Assembly (NCBI GenBank): GCA_964580215.1
Contig: CAZOJT010000007.1
Location: 1 to 64,000 of the forward strand
DNA from: SM23-73-3 sp964580215
GTDB taxonomy: Bacteria > Zixibacteria > MSB-5A5 > SM1-73
Length of the DNA: 64,000 nt
Direction of reading: 5' to 3'
Below the pieces are notes generated by a model. That model was given only the letters and a program-made list of their open reading frames with translations, was not told the origin of the DNA and made no database searches. Position numbers and translations under genes: made by a program. Below, one piece after another: positions 40,593 to 49,281 of the stretch. Every line of letters begins with the position of its first letter. Position 1 is the stretch's first letter.

Positions 40593-43568
40593 TTATGCAG
40601 AAGTGGATATTTTTATCTTATGCTGTTTGATTTTGAATCTTAAAGAGGATTCCGGAATGTGCAAAGTCGCCGCCGCAGCCTTTTTCACCCAATTGTTCTC
40701 AGCCAATGCCTTCAGGATGAACTGTCTTTCCCAGGCCGCCACTCTCTCATACAGGGAGAGGTCTTTGAAGTTTTGATCTTCTTTTATTCCAAACTTTTCA
40801 GCGAGTATATCTGCCGCCACCACCGACTCGCCATCTTTTATTGCTACCAACCTTTTTACTTCATTCTCCAGCTCTCTTATATTTCCCGGCCAGTCGTAGT
40901 TGGTCAGAAGCTCCATGATCGCCGGAGAAGGTTGGGGGAGTTTGACCTCTCCGTTGGCGGCGTGAATCTTTATGAAGTGACTTATCAAAAGAGGAACATC
41001 CTCCTTGCGCTCTCTTAAAGGTGGTAACTTGACATGTATGGTATTTAAGCGAAAGAACAGATCCTTGCGGAAAAGCCCTTTCTCAATTTGTTCTTTTAGG
41101 TTGAGGCTGGTGGCGGAGATGACCCGGATATCGATCTTTCTGGGTTTGGTCTCTCCCAGCCGAGTGATCTCCTTTTCCTCCAGAACCCTGAGAAGCTTTA
41201 TTTGCGTGGCGGGATTGATCTCAGCTATCTCGTCCAAATACAAGGTTCCTCCGTCCGCCTCTTCTATAAGTCCCTTCTTATCCTGCGAAGCCCCGGTATA
41301 GGCACCCTTCTTGTGACCGAAAAGCTCATTTTCCAAGAGAGTCTCGGGGAATGCGGCACAGTTTACCACCACCAAATTCTTACCCTTTCGATTGCTGTTA
41401 TAATGAATAGCTTTGGCAACCTGGTCCTTCCCGGTTCCAGTTTCTCCCTCCAGAAGTATGGAGAGGTTGGTATCCTTCACCTGGGAGAGCTTCCATAATA
41501 TCTCCAGCATCTCACTGTTTCGGGTGATGATATTAGAGAATGCGCTTTTTTCTTTTAACTGTTCCTTTAATCTTAAGTTCTCCTCCCCTAATTTTTTGTT
41601 TTCCATCTCCGCCAACCTCAGGGCGATTATGTCTGCAAAAGCCACCGTTAGGTTAAGATCATCCTTTCGAAATGGTTTGGTGATGGGGCTATTTTTCTCT
41701 CGGTCCAGATATAAAACGCCCTTAACCTCTTTACCCATCTTCAACGGGACGAGAACTGAACAAAAGATTTCGCTTTTGTTTTTAGAAAAAAGATTAAATT
41801 TGCCTGAGGTGGAATAGACTGGTTTGCTTAAGGAGGAAAGTTCTCCGTTTAGATGGTATAAGGTGGAGTGAATCTGCTTTAGCTCCTCCGATGAGAGATT
41901 GAAGCCAAAGATGGGAGAAGATTGGCCTTCACCATTCTTCAGGAGAATAAAGCCCCGATCTGCTTTAAGTTTCTTTGCCACAAGCATCAGGTTTTGACTG
42001 ATCTCCTCCTCTCCCTCGGATCTTATTTGAGTCTCATTTGAGTCAACTGACAAACGACCTGTGGACTGATTTGCCGAAGGTATTTCTGAGGTCTCTCTGG
42101 ATTCAACGTCAGAGAGGAAACGTCTAAAGATATTGTATTGGTTATCAAAGGAGACACTTTTATCTGCCACCACCTTTTCCACCTTGGAACGGAACTTCGA
42201 AATCTCAAACAGCTTTTCTTCTTCAACCCGCGATTTCTCTGCTTTAGATTCCCCTAACAGAGCCTCAGCTTCATTCAGACAATCGATACTATTGTCGTAA
42301 TCCTGAATTTCAAAGTGCGCCTGTGCTTCACCAAATAGGGTTAACCCCACATAAAAGGCAAATCCAGGTGACTTCTCGGAGAAAAGCTCGCCAAAAAGAT
42401 TCTTCGCCTTCTTTAAATACTCCAAAGTCTCTTTGGGATCAAATACTGTTTCCTCCCCAGCACAAAGATAAGTCCGGGCTAATTCAAATTCGCATCCGAT
42501 CCTCTCCAGGCAAATCATGCTTAACTTGAAGTTCTCTTTAGCCAGCTTTTCGTTATTCCTCTTTGCATAGATTTGCCCCAGGATTCGATAAACGATCCCC
42601 TCCTCTACTTTCTCATTTAAATTACTGGAAAGCTCCAGGGATTTCAGGCATGAACTTTCTGCTAAGTTCAGTTTTTGAGTGGCAAGTTGAAGCTGTGCCA
42701 GAATGCGGTAAGATTGACAGGCCAGACTGCTTTGGGGAGCAATGGTTTCACCTATTTCGATGGCTTGAGTGACGCTCCGATGGGATTCATCATATTCCTT
42801 CTGCTCAAAAGCTAATTCACCACAATATTCATGGTAAATAGCCAACTCCCTTTTCAGATCCTTCTTTTGGATGATATGGAGTGCTTTTTCATAAAACCCC
42901 TCTGCCTCTTTGAACCTCCTCTGCTGGCAACTTGCATAACCCAGCGAGAGAAGATTTCTGCAGATGCTGATTTCATTATTCAAAAGCTCATTCTGTCTGA
43001 TGCTATCATGCAAATGTTTGGAGGCTTTGCTCCACTTTCCCATAAGCAGGTAGATTCTGCCCAGGTTGCCGGAGAGGCGGGCAATCATAGGGTGCCCTTC
43101 CTTGACCATCTTAGCGTGTTCGGTGGCTTGATTTAAACATTCGATGGAACGATCAAACTCGGCTTGGATGAAGAATATCTGAGCCAGCTTGTTATAAGCC
43201 TCTGCTATTCCTTTTTCATCTTCCACCCGACGGAAAGAAGCTACCGCATCTTGTATTTCGATTTCAGCTCGTCTCAATTCGCCGGTGGAAATAAAGATAT
43301 AGCCCAAAAGCAGTTGTACCTGAGCGATTCTTTTGTTCTTTAAAGTATGCTTTAAAAGCTGGTAAGCTTGCTGAGCCTTTTTCAAAGCCTCGCCATAGCG
43401 GACTTGCCCATACAGAATCAGTCCCTCCAGATAATACAACTCTCCTGAGTAAGCGGAGGAGCTGTCATTCCCTTTCTTCAGCTTCTCCAACTCCGCCTGG
43501 GCGGACACAAAATCTCTTTTAACCGCCAGAGATTCTATTAGAACAATCCTTTTCCCCGGACTCTCCAT
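40593..43568 (-). CDS. Sigma54-dependent activator with TPR sensor and GAF domains
   Basis: This 991-residue regulator has about ten tetratricopeptide-like repeats in its first 480 residues (YLEGLILYGQVRYGEALKKA, LSLGYASCQQRRFKEAEGF and others), a GAF domain at about 510-645 (LKADRGFILLKNG, LVPLKMGKEVKGVLYLDR), a sigma54-interacting AAA+ domain with Walker A GETGTGKDQVA, the GAYTGA loop (HKKGAYTGASQDKKG), Walker B GGTLYLDEI, and a Fis-type HTH at the end (WVKKAAAATLHIPESSLRFK). It should activate promoters of the sigma54 class. The TPR array is the likely input, perhaps binding a peptide or protein. It is the second gene of an operon with a small exported protein 26 bases upstream. Confidence 0.93.
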   Translation of the reverse strand: MESPGKRIVLIESLAVKRDFVSAQAELEKLKKGNDSSSAYSGELYYLEGLILYGQVRYGEALKKAQQAYQLLKHTLKNKRIAQVQLLLGYIFISTGELRRAEIEIQDAVASFRRVEDEKGIAEAYNKLAQIFFIQAEFDRSIECLNQATEHAKMVKEGHPMIARLSGNLGRIYLLMGKWSKASKHLHDSIRQNELLNNEISICRNLLSLGYASCQQRRFKEAEGFYEKALHIIQKKDLKRELAIYHEYCGELAFEQKEYDESHRSVTQAIEIGETIAPQSSLACQSYRILAQLQLATQKLNLAESSCLKSLELSSNLNEKVEEGIVYRILGQIYAKRNNEKLAKENFKLSMICLERIGCEFELARTYLCAGEETVFDPKETLEYLKKAKNLFGELFSEKSPGFAFYVGLTLFGEAQAHFEIQDYDNSIDCLNEAEALLGESKAEKSRVEEEKLFEISKFRSKVEKVVADKSVSFDNQYNIFRRFLSDVESRETSEIPSANQSTGRLSVDSNETQIRSEGEEEISQNLMLVAKKLKADRGFILLKNGEGQSSPIFGFNLSSEELKQIHSTLYHLNGELSSLSKPVYSTSGKFNLFSKNKSEIFCSVLVPLKMGKEVKGVLYLDREKNSPITKPFRKDDLNLTVAFADIIALRLAEMENKKLGEENLRLKEQLKEKSAFSNIITRNSEMLEILWKLSQVKDTNLSILLEGETGTGKDQVAKAIHYNSNRKGKNLVVVNCAAFPETLLENELFGHKKGAYTGASQDKKGLIEEADGGTLYLDEIAEINPATQIKLLRVLEEKEITRLGETKPRKIDIRVISATSLNLKEQIEKGLFRKDLFFRLNTIHVKLPPLRERKEDVPLLISHFIKIHAANGEVKLPQPSPAIMELLTNYDWPGNIRELENEVKRLVAIKDGESVVAADILAEKFGIKEDQNFKDLSLYERVAAWERQFILKALAENNWVKKAAAATLHIPESSLRFKIKQHKIKISTSA

Positions 43569-43594
43569 TTTAAATCTTTCCTGAACGATCCTGC

Positions 43595-43966
43595 TTATTT
43601 GATAAAAATGAAAAGATGACCACGATTCTTCTGTGCGGGTCCAAAAACCTTTCCTTTTTCCAAACCGCCATCCTGTCCTGCAGACCCCATGTGGAAGTGG
43701 AATATGATACCGGAACCGAAACCAGATCCAAAAGGAAACGTCAAGAAATCATCCGTTCCAGTGGAATCTGAAGGAGTTGAATTCCAGTCGGTATTGAAAA
43801 AGTCATCCCACGGGTGCTCACCATCCTCAGGCTCAGGCTCAACCGCATCACCTACAAAAACAAAGTTGAAAGTAACCAGAAAACAGAGGATGACCAAAAA
43901 GAACAGGATTCGCTTCAGCAAGGAAGATCTGTGGCCTCCGGAAACTTTCGAGCTAAGCCACATCAT
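43595..43966 (-). CDS. Small exported protein in operon with the TPR-sigma54 regulator
   Basis: The 123-residue protein has a basic N-terminus, a hydrophobic signal or anchor at about residues 18-40 (KRILFFLVILCFLVTFNFVF), then an acidic Pro/Asp/Glu stretch (DAVEPEPEDGEHPWDDFF) and a Phe/Gly-rich tail (FPFGSGFGSGIIFHFHMG). AAGGAGG at ideal distance before ATG 43966 strongly supports it. It is the first gene of a unit with the TPR-GAF-sigma54 regulator (gap 26 bases). No family is recognised. A secreted peptide precursor sensed by the TPR array, or a membrane partner of the regulator, are both possible; neither is shown by the sequence. Confidence 0.75.
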   Translation of the reverse strand: MMWLSSKVSGGHRSSLLKRILFFLVILCFLVTFNFVFVGDAVEPEPEDGEHPWDDFFNTDWNSTPSDSTGTDDFLTFPFGSGFGSGIIFHFHMGSAGQDGGLEKGKVFGPAQKNRGHLFIFIK

Positions 43967-44612
43967 GCCTGAATCGCCTCCTTGAGTGATAAAAAGGGAA
44001 CGTTATCTTTTTTCCTTTTGATAGAGAGAAGAAATTTACCTCACCAGGTTTTTAGTTTTCTAAAGAACGCCGAAAACAGCTACATTAGCAATCCCAACTC
44101 AACCCTTTACCCCAATCTCAATTTAATCCATAATCCCGTTTTGTCAAGTTATTTTTGTCTAATCTCTGAAAAAAGTTGACCATGTCGACCTTTGTTTTTT
44201 TTAAGAAGAACTTTCATAGTCAATTATGTGCATGGATTCATACAAATCTATGCCATTTGCCTGTTTTTCTTTCTTTTTTACCCTCCTCTTTTAAATACGT
44301 ATGTAATCATCCCAATCTTTATATTTGCCACGAACTTGCCCCGAGGCTGGAGCCAACTCCGGAACCGTGGAGGGTCCCATCAAATTTTAGGATTGACAAA
44401 TTGAGAAAACAGGTTATTTTTATAATACAATGTAAGGTCTCTTGCTCCAAGAGCAACAGAGTTCTTTGGCAAGGGGCTGATAGGTGTATCCAAACTGAGT
44501 GAAAGCAGAAATGTGTATATGATCCTTCGATAACAACTTATGCAGACTAAGCTTGTCGAGTCACCTGAGAACCTGTGATTTTGTTACATCGTCTAAGATA
44601 GAGGAGTTCAAA
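43967..44612. other. AT-rich divergent gap
   Basis: This is the shared upstream region of the minus-strand regulator operon and the plus-strand dockerin gene. No gene is seen. CTCTTGCTC...GAGCAACAGAG forms a hairpin at about 44439-44463, following TTGACA (44394) and TTTTATAAT (about 44418-44426), although their spacing of 22 bases is too long for a standard promoter. Confidence 0.45.
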
Positions 44613-45626
44613 ATGAGAGAAAAACTCGTGTTTGTGATCCTTTTGGCTTTGCTTTTGTTTCCTCATAGCGCAGGGTTAGCCCTTGGGGATGATCCAGGAA
44701 ATCCAGATACCTGTCAGGTGGAATGTCTGAACGTCACCTTACTGGAACAACAGGTGGTGGTTGGGGTGAGCGTTTATAATGATGAGGATTTGGGAGGAGT
44801 GGCAATCCCCCTGGTATTTGGCTACTCGCCGTCGGATGTGGTTTGCGATTCGGTTAGCTTCGTGGGAACCAGAGTAGAGGATGCTGAGTATCGGGGAGCA
44901 AGCGTAGATACTGCCAACTACAAATTGGTTTTTTATGCAGTTTACATCGACTCCGACTTAACCTCCGGAGATGGAGTCGTAGCCAATCTTTATTTCACTA
45001 CAGGACCCGATTGGGATTCAACTTTATGCGTGCAGATTGACACCACCTTCTATCCACCCACCACAATTTTAGAATTCACTCCTCGTGCCAGCGGTCAGGC
45101 ACTCCATCCGAAATTTAAAAAGGGCTGTCTGGGATCAGGATACCCTCCTGTGCCTGAACTTATTAGTCCTTCAAATCAAGCTAATATATGCTCGCCGGAC
45201 ACTTTTGATTTTGTCTGGTCGAAATCCGGGGAAGATCTCTTATACACGCTTCAATATGCTCAGGATTCCAACTTTACCGTTGGAGTGGTGACCACAAGTG
45301 ATCTGACGGATACCACCTTTATCGTTTCGCTTCCCCGGCAAACCTACTTTTGGCACGTGAAGACAACTAACCTGTGTGGTAAGGATAGCCCTTATCAGGA
45401 TCAGGCATTCAGTTTCTATGTTTTCAAAAGCGGTGACGCAACCAATGACGGAGTGGTGGATTTGGCAGATGTGATTCATATCATAAACTATCTTTATAAG
45501 GAAGGTGCGGAGCCGGATCCACCAGAAAGCGGAGACGTATTCTTTGATGGAATAATTGATCTCACCGACTTACTCTTTCTGATCAACTATCTTTACAAAG
45601 GTGGACCACCGCCCTATTGTCCTTGA
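44613..45626 (+). CDS. Secreted cohesin-like/dockerin protein
   Basis: After a signal peptide (MREKLVFVILLALLLFPHSA, with AGLALG following) the 337-residue protein has a cohesin-like beta domain (about residues 35-170: LEQQVVVGVSVYNDEDLGG and DGVVANLYFTTGPDWDS), a fibronectin-like domain (about 175-270: PELISPSNQANICSPDTFDF, YFWHVKTTNLCG) and a C-terminal type I dockerin (GDATNDGVVDLADVIHIINY, then DVFFDGIIDLTDLLFLINYL, ending KGGPPPYCP). Dockerins bind calcium and dock to cohesins. Dockerins with this INYLYKGGPP end are frequent on secreted proteins of Zixibacteria-like genomes. ATG at 44613 is backed by AGAGGAG. Confidence 0.88.
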   Translation: MREKLVFVILLALLLFPHSAGLALGDDPGNPDTCQVECLNVTLLEQQVVVGVSVYNDEDLGGVAIPLVFGYSPSDVVCDSVSFVGTRVEDAEYRGASVDTANYKLVFYAVYIDSDLTSGDGVVANLYFTTGPDWDSTLCVQIDTTFYPPTTILEFTPRASGQALHPKFKKGCLGSGYPPVPELISPSNQANICSPDTFDFVWSKSGEDLLYTLQYAQDSNFTVGVVTTSDLTDTTFIVSLPRQTYFWHVKTTNLCGKDSPYQDQAFSFYVFKSGDATNDGVVDLADVIHIINYLYKEGAEPDPPESGDVFFDGIIDLTDLLFLINYLYKGGPPPYCP

Positions 45627-46117
45627 ACTGTATCACTCTGATTCTACACTTCCACCGATTGCTCAAATGCTTCTACTTTTGGTGCTCCTATTTTAAGTTA
45701 TGGTCATTCATAGTATTAAACCGGACTGTGACATTCAATTAAATCAAATTTTCAGTATAATAGGATTCTATCTCGACAATCAAGATACAATCCCGAACAC
45801 CCCTGAAGAAAAGGCTTTGGATTGGTAGCCGCCCATATGGGCGCAGAAGATGCGCCCCGCCAGAGGCGGGGCGGCTACCAAATCGAATCGCAATCTGAGC
45901 ATTTGACGATAACGTGGAGTGTCTGCCTTTAGGCAGATGGGTTTTGTAGGTCAACCATCCCGAAGGGTGGTTGACAACTCTTTTTGTCAAGCAGTCCTTC
46001 GGACATGCATGACCTACAAGACTCTGGAGTGTCTGCCTTCAGGCAGACCGGTCAAGCTAAAGTCGGAGATCCCGCCTAGGCGGGGCTTGACACTCCAAAA
46101 AAACAGAGTGGAAAGAA
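45627..46117. repeat. Repeat cluster downstream of guaA
   Basis: No gene is seen. GGGGCGGCTACC/GGTAGCCGCCC (about 45826-45878) encloses CGCCAGAGGCGGGG. TGGAGTGTCTGCCTTTAGGCAGA (45914 on) is repeated as TGGAGTGTCTGCCTTCAGGCAGACC at about 46023, with GACACTCCA ending the array at about 46098, so a composite element of about 180 bases is bounded by inverted TGGAGTGTC. It parallels 54878-55065. Confidence 0.75.
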
Positions 46118-47656
46118 TTATTCCCACTCGATGGTAGCGGGAGGCTTGGAGGAGATGTCGTATACCACCCGATTGACCCCCTTCACCTGATTTATAATCT
46201 GATTGGAAATTTTCTCTAAGATCTCATCCGGAAGTCTTGCCCAGTCGGCGGTCATGCCATCCACAGAGGTGACTGCCCTCAATGAGATCACATTTTCATA
46301 AGTCCTCTCATCTCCCATCACCCCCACGCTTTGAACCGGCAGAAGCACACAGAAAGCCTGCCAAATTTTATCATACAAATCCGCCTGCTTAAGCTGGGCG
46401 ATATAGATATCATCGGCTTCTCTTAAAACCAGAAGCCTCTCTTTTGTAACCTCTCCTAAGATTCTCACCGCTAAACCGGGTCCAGGAAAAGGATGCCGAC
46501 CAATTATGCTTTCCGGCAGGTTCAATTTTCTTCCTAATTCTCTTACCTCATCTTTAAACAGTTCCCTTAAAGGTTCAATCAGCTTTAAGTTCATCTGCGC
46601 CGGCAAACCACCTACATTATGATGCGACTTTATGGTGGCGGAAGGTCCTTTAAAGGAGGTGCTTTCAATTACGTCCGGATACAGAGTTCCCTGAGCTAAA
46701 AACTCAACCTCTTTGATCTTTCTTGCTTCCTCCTCGAATATCTGAATGAACATCCTCCCGATGATCTTTCTTTTCTCTTCCGGATCGATCACCCCTTTAA
46801 GCTGGCTTAAAAATCTTTCGGAAGCATCCACCAGCTTCAGGTTCAAATCGTAATTTTTAAAGGCGGAGACAACCTCTTGTGTTTCATTTTTTCTGAGCAG
46901 GCCATTATCCACCAGGATGCAATGAAGCTGTTTGCCCACAGCTTTATTTACCAGAATGGCACATACAGATGAATCCACACCACCGGAAAGTCCCAAGATC
47001 ATTTTGCCATCTTTGACCTGCTCTTTTATGCTGGAAACGGTTGAATCAATGAACGACTCGGTGGTCCAGTTTCCTTCACATTGACAAATTTGGAATAGGA
47101 AATTCTGAATGATCCGGTTGCCCTCTTCTGTGTGAGCCACCTCCGGATGAAACTGCAGTCCAAACATCTTCTTCTGTTTATTTCCTATTGCGGCGAAGGG
47201 AATGTTCTCAGTATGAGCCAGAACCTCAAATTGGGGAGGCAATCTGGAAAGATGGTCTCCATGGCTCATCCAGATCACGGTGTTATCCCTAACTCCGGAA
47301 AGTAAATTTTCTTTTTCGTCGATGTGAATGATGGCTTTGCCATATTCCCTTTCTTTTGATCTCTCTACCTCTCCGCCAAAAAGCTTTCCGATAAGCTGTA
47401 AGCCATAGCAGATTCCCAGAACCGGAACGCCCAACTCAAAAACTTCGCTTGTGCAAATGGGGGCATCCTGGTCGAAAACGCTTGAGGGACCTCCGGATAG
47501 AACTATCCCTTTTAAGTTTTTCTCCTTATAGCTTTCCGGACTCTGGTTGAATGGAACTATTTCGCAAAAGACCTTATTCTCCCGGATGCGTCGGGCAATC
47601 AATTGGGTGTATTGCGACCCGAAGTCCAGTATAATTATGGTCTCTTGGTGGTTCAT
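46118..47656 (-). CDS. guaA: GMP synthase (glutamine-hydrolysing)
   Basis: The 512-residue enzyme aminates XMP to GMP. The class I glutamine amidotransferase domain has the Cys nucleophile in GICYGLQLIG and the His-Glu part in GLQFHPEVAHTEEG. The ATP pyrophosphatase domain shows the PP-loop LGLSGGVDSSVCAIL, and the C-terminal dimerisation domain has GRHPFPGPGLAVRI and ends PPATIEWE, as in all GuaA. Its start follows the nadB stop by 5 bases, the last gene of the lipid A/nadB/guaA operon. Confidence 0.98.
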   Translation of the reverse strand: MNHQETIIILDFGSQYTQLIARRIRENKVFCEIVPFNQSPESYKEKNLKGIVLSGGPSSVFDQDAPICTSEVFELGVPVLGICYGLQLIGKLFGGEVERSKEREYGKAIIHIDEKENLLSGVRDNTVIWMSHGDHLSRLPPQFEVLAHTENIPFAAIGNKQKKMFGLQFHPEVAHTEEGNRIIQNFLFQICQCEGNWTTESFIDSTVSSIKEQVKDGKMILGLSGGVDSSVCAILVNKAVGKQLHCILVDNGLLRKNETQEVVSAFKNYDLNLKLVDASERFLSQLKGVIDPEEKRKIIGRMFIQIFEEEARKIKEVEFLAQGTLYPDVIESTSFKGPSATIKSHHNVGGLPAQMNLKLIEPLRELFKDEVRELGRKLNLPESIIGRHPFPGPGLAVRILGEVTKERLLVLREADDIYIAQLKQADLYDKIWQAFCVLLPVQSVGVMGDERTYENVISLRAVTSVDGMTADWARLPDEILEKISNQIINQVKGVNRVVYDISSKPPATIEWE

Positions 47657-47661
47657 GCTTT

Positions 47662-49281
47662 TTATTCTTTCTCTGATTGTAATACTGTATCCTTTAGCCA
47701 GTTTTTATCATCTTTGTCCGGATAATCTATATTATAATGAAGCCCCCGACTCTCTTTTCTTTTTAGAGCACATTCAATGATCAGCTTTGCGACGGTGGTG
47801 ATGTTTCTCAACTCGATCACATCATAGGTCACCGGATTAATCTTATAGAACTCGGTAATCTCATCCAGAAGGATGCTGATTCTTCTTCTTGCTTGCTCCA
47901 GCCGACGATTGGAGCGAACTATTCCCACATAATCCCACATAAATTTTTGTATCCAGTCTCGATTATGAGAGATGATCACCCATTCCTGCTGATCAAACAC
48001 CCCCTCCAGACTCCAGGAAGGGATGGGAGGAAAGGAAAAATCTTTCATGGATGAAAGCGCACTTCTTGCACTTGCAGCGGAGAAGTGCGCAAAAGCAACC
48101 GCCTCCAAAAGAGAGTTGGATGCCAATCTGTTCGCTCCGTGCATTCCAGTGCAAGCCACCTCACCACAGGCATAAAGATTCTCTATTCCGGTCCCTCCTT
48201 CCAAATCTGTGACCACTCCACCACAGATATAATGAGCGGCAGGGACCACCGGAATCCAGTCTTTGGTTATGTCCAGACCCAAGGAGAGGCATTTCCCGTA
48301 GATGTTGGGGAATCTCAGTTTAATGAACTTCTGATCCAGATGGGTGATGTCCAAGTAAACGCAAGACTCTCCCCGCTTTTTTAGCTCATGGTCTATGGCT
48401 CGCGCCACCACATCCCGGGGAGCAAGTTCCCTTCGGGGATGATATTTCTCCATAAAGCTTTCACCGGATTTCAGTCGCAAGATACCTCCCTCTCCTCTCA
48501 CTGCCTCTGAGATCAAGAAGGAGTCACCTTTGTCATGATAAAGTGCGGTAGGATGAAATTGGATGAATTCCAAATTTGCCACCTCTGCTCCCGCCCGATA
48601 AGCCATGGCTAATCCGTCGCCGGTGGCGATGGAGGGATTGGTGGTGTGTATGTAGACTCTGCCCGCTCCACCGGTTGCCAGCAAGGTGATTTTGGACAGA
48701 CAGGTGAGGACTTGCTTTTTTTCTTTGTCCAGAACGTAAGCGCCCCAGCACTTGGTTTTTTCCTCCGGCTTTCGACGGTAACCTTTGAGATGATGCTGGG
48801 TGATCAGGTCGAGGGCGATGTGATCTTCTAAGATCTTAACATTCTTCTTGGCTTTTACCGCGCTCAGAAGCGAGTTTTCCACCTCTCTGCCGGTGAGATC
48901 GGCGGCATGCACCACCCGGTTCTTGGAATGTCCCCCCTCCAACCCCATATCGAATTCACCTTCTTTTCCTCTCTTTCTGGTAAACCGCACCCCTATCTGG
49001 ATCAGTTCCTCAATGCATCCAGGACCTGTCTCCACCACCCTTCTTACCACCTCAGGATTACATAGCCCATCCCCTGCCTTTAAAGTATCTTCAACATGGA
49101 GCTCGAACGAATCATCCTTTGCCATAACTGAGGCGATGCCTCCCTGGGCATAATTGGTGTTGGATTCAGAGTCCTCCTTTTTGGTGACGATGACCACATC
49201 CCCTAACTCAGAAGCTTTAAGGGCAAAGGAGAGTCCTCCAATGCCTGATCCGATCACCAAAAAATCGGTTTTTATCTCCAT
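47662..49281 (-). CDS. nadB: L-aspartate oxidase
   Basis: The 539-residue flavoenzyme oxidises L-aspartate to iminoaspartate, the first step of NAD synthesis. The FAD motif VIGSGIGGLSFALKASELG opens the protein; NYAQGGIASVM, the active-site HFHPT-type sequence FIQFHPTALY, RGEGGILRL and CGGVVTDLEGGTGIENLYAC match succinate dehydrogenase/fumarate reductase-type NadB. The C-terminal helical domain (SNRRLEQARRRI) is present. It begins directly after the lpxK stop without a gap, and guaA follows after 5 bases. nadA and nadC are not in the window. Confidence 0.97.
   Translation of the reverse strand: MEIKTDFLVIGSGIGGLSFALKASELGDVVIVTKKEDSESNTNYAQGGIASVMAKDDSFELHVEDTLKAGDGLCNPEVVRRVVETGPGCIEELIQIGVRFTRKRGKEGEFDMGLEGGHSKNRVVHAADLTGREVENSLLSAVKAKKNVKILEDHIALDLITQHHLKGYRRKPEEKTKCWGAYVLDKEKKQVLTCLSKITLLATGGAGRVYIHTTNPSIATGDGLAMAYRAGAEVANLEFIQFHPTALYHDKGDSFLISEAVRGEGGILRLKSGESFMEKYHPRRELAPRDVVARAIDHELKKRGESCVYLDITHLDQKFIKLRFPNIYGKCLSLGLDITKDWIPVVPAAHYICGGVVTDLEGGTGIENLYACGEVACTGMHGANRLASNSLLEAVAFAHFSAASARSALSSMKDFSFPPIPSWSLEGVFDQQEWVIISHNRDWIQKFMWDYVGIVRSNRRLEQARRRISILLDEITEFYKINPVTYDVIELRNITTVAKLIIECALKRKESRGLHYNIDYPDKDDKNWLKDTVLQSEKE

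Noticed and set aside
44380..44612. Riboswitch (c-di-GMP or other) before the dockerin gene
   Set aside because: A hairpin is present, but none of the conserved loops of known riboswitch classes could be recognised.
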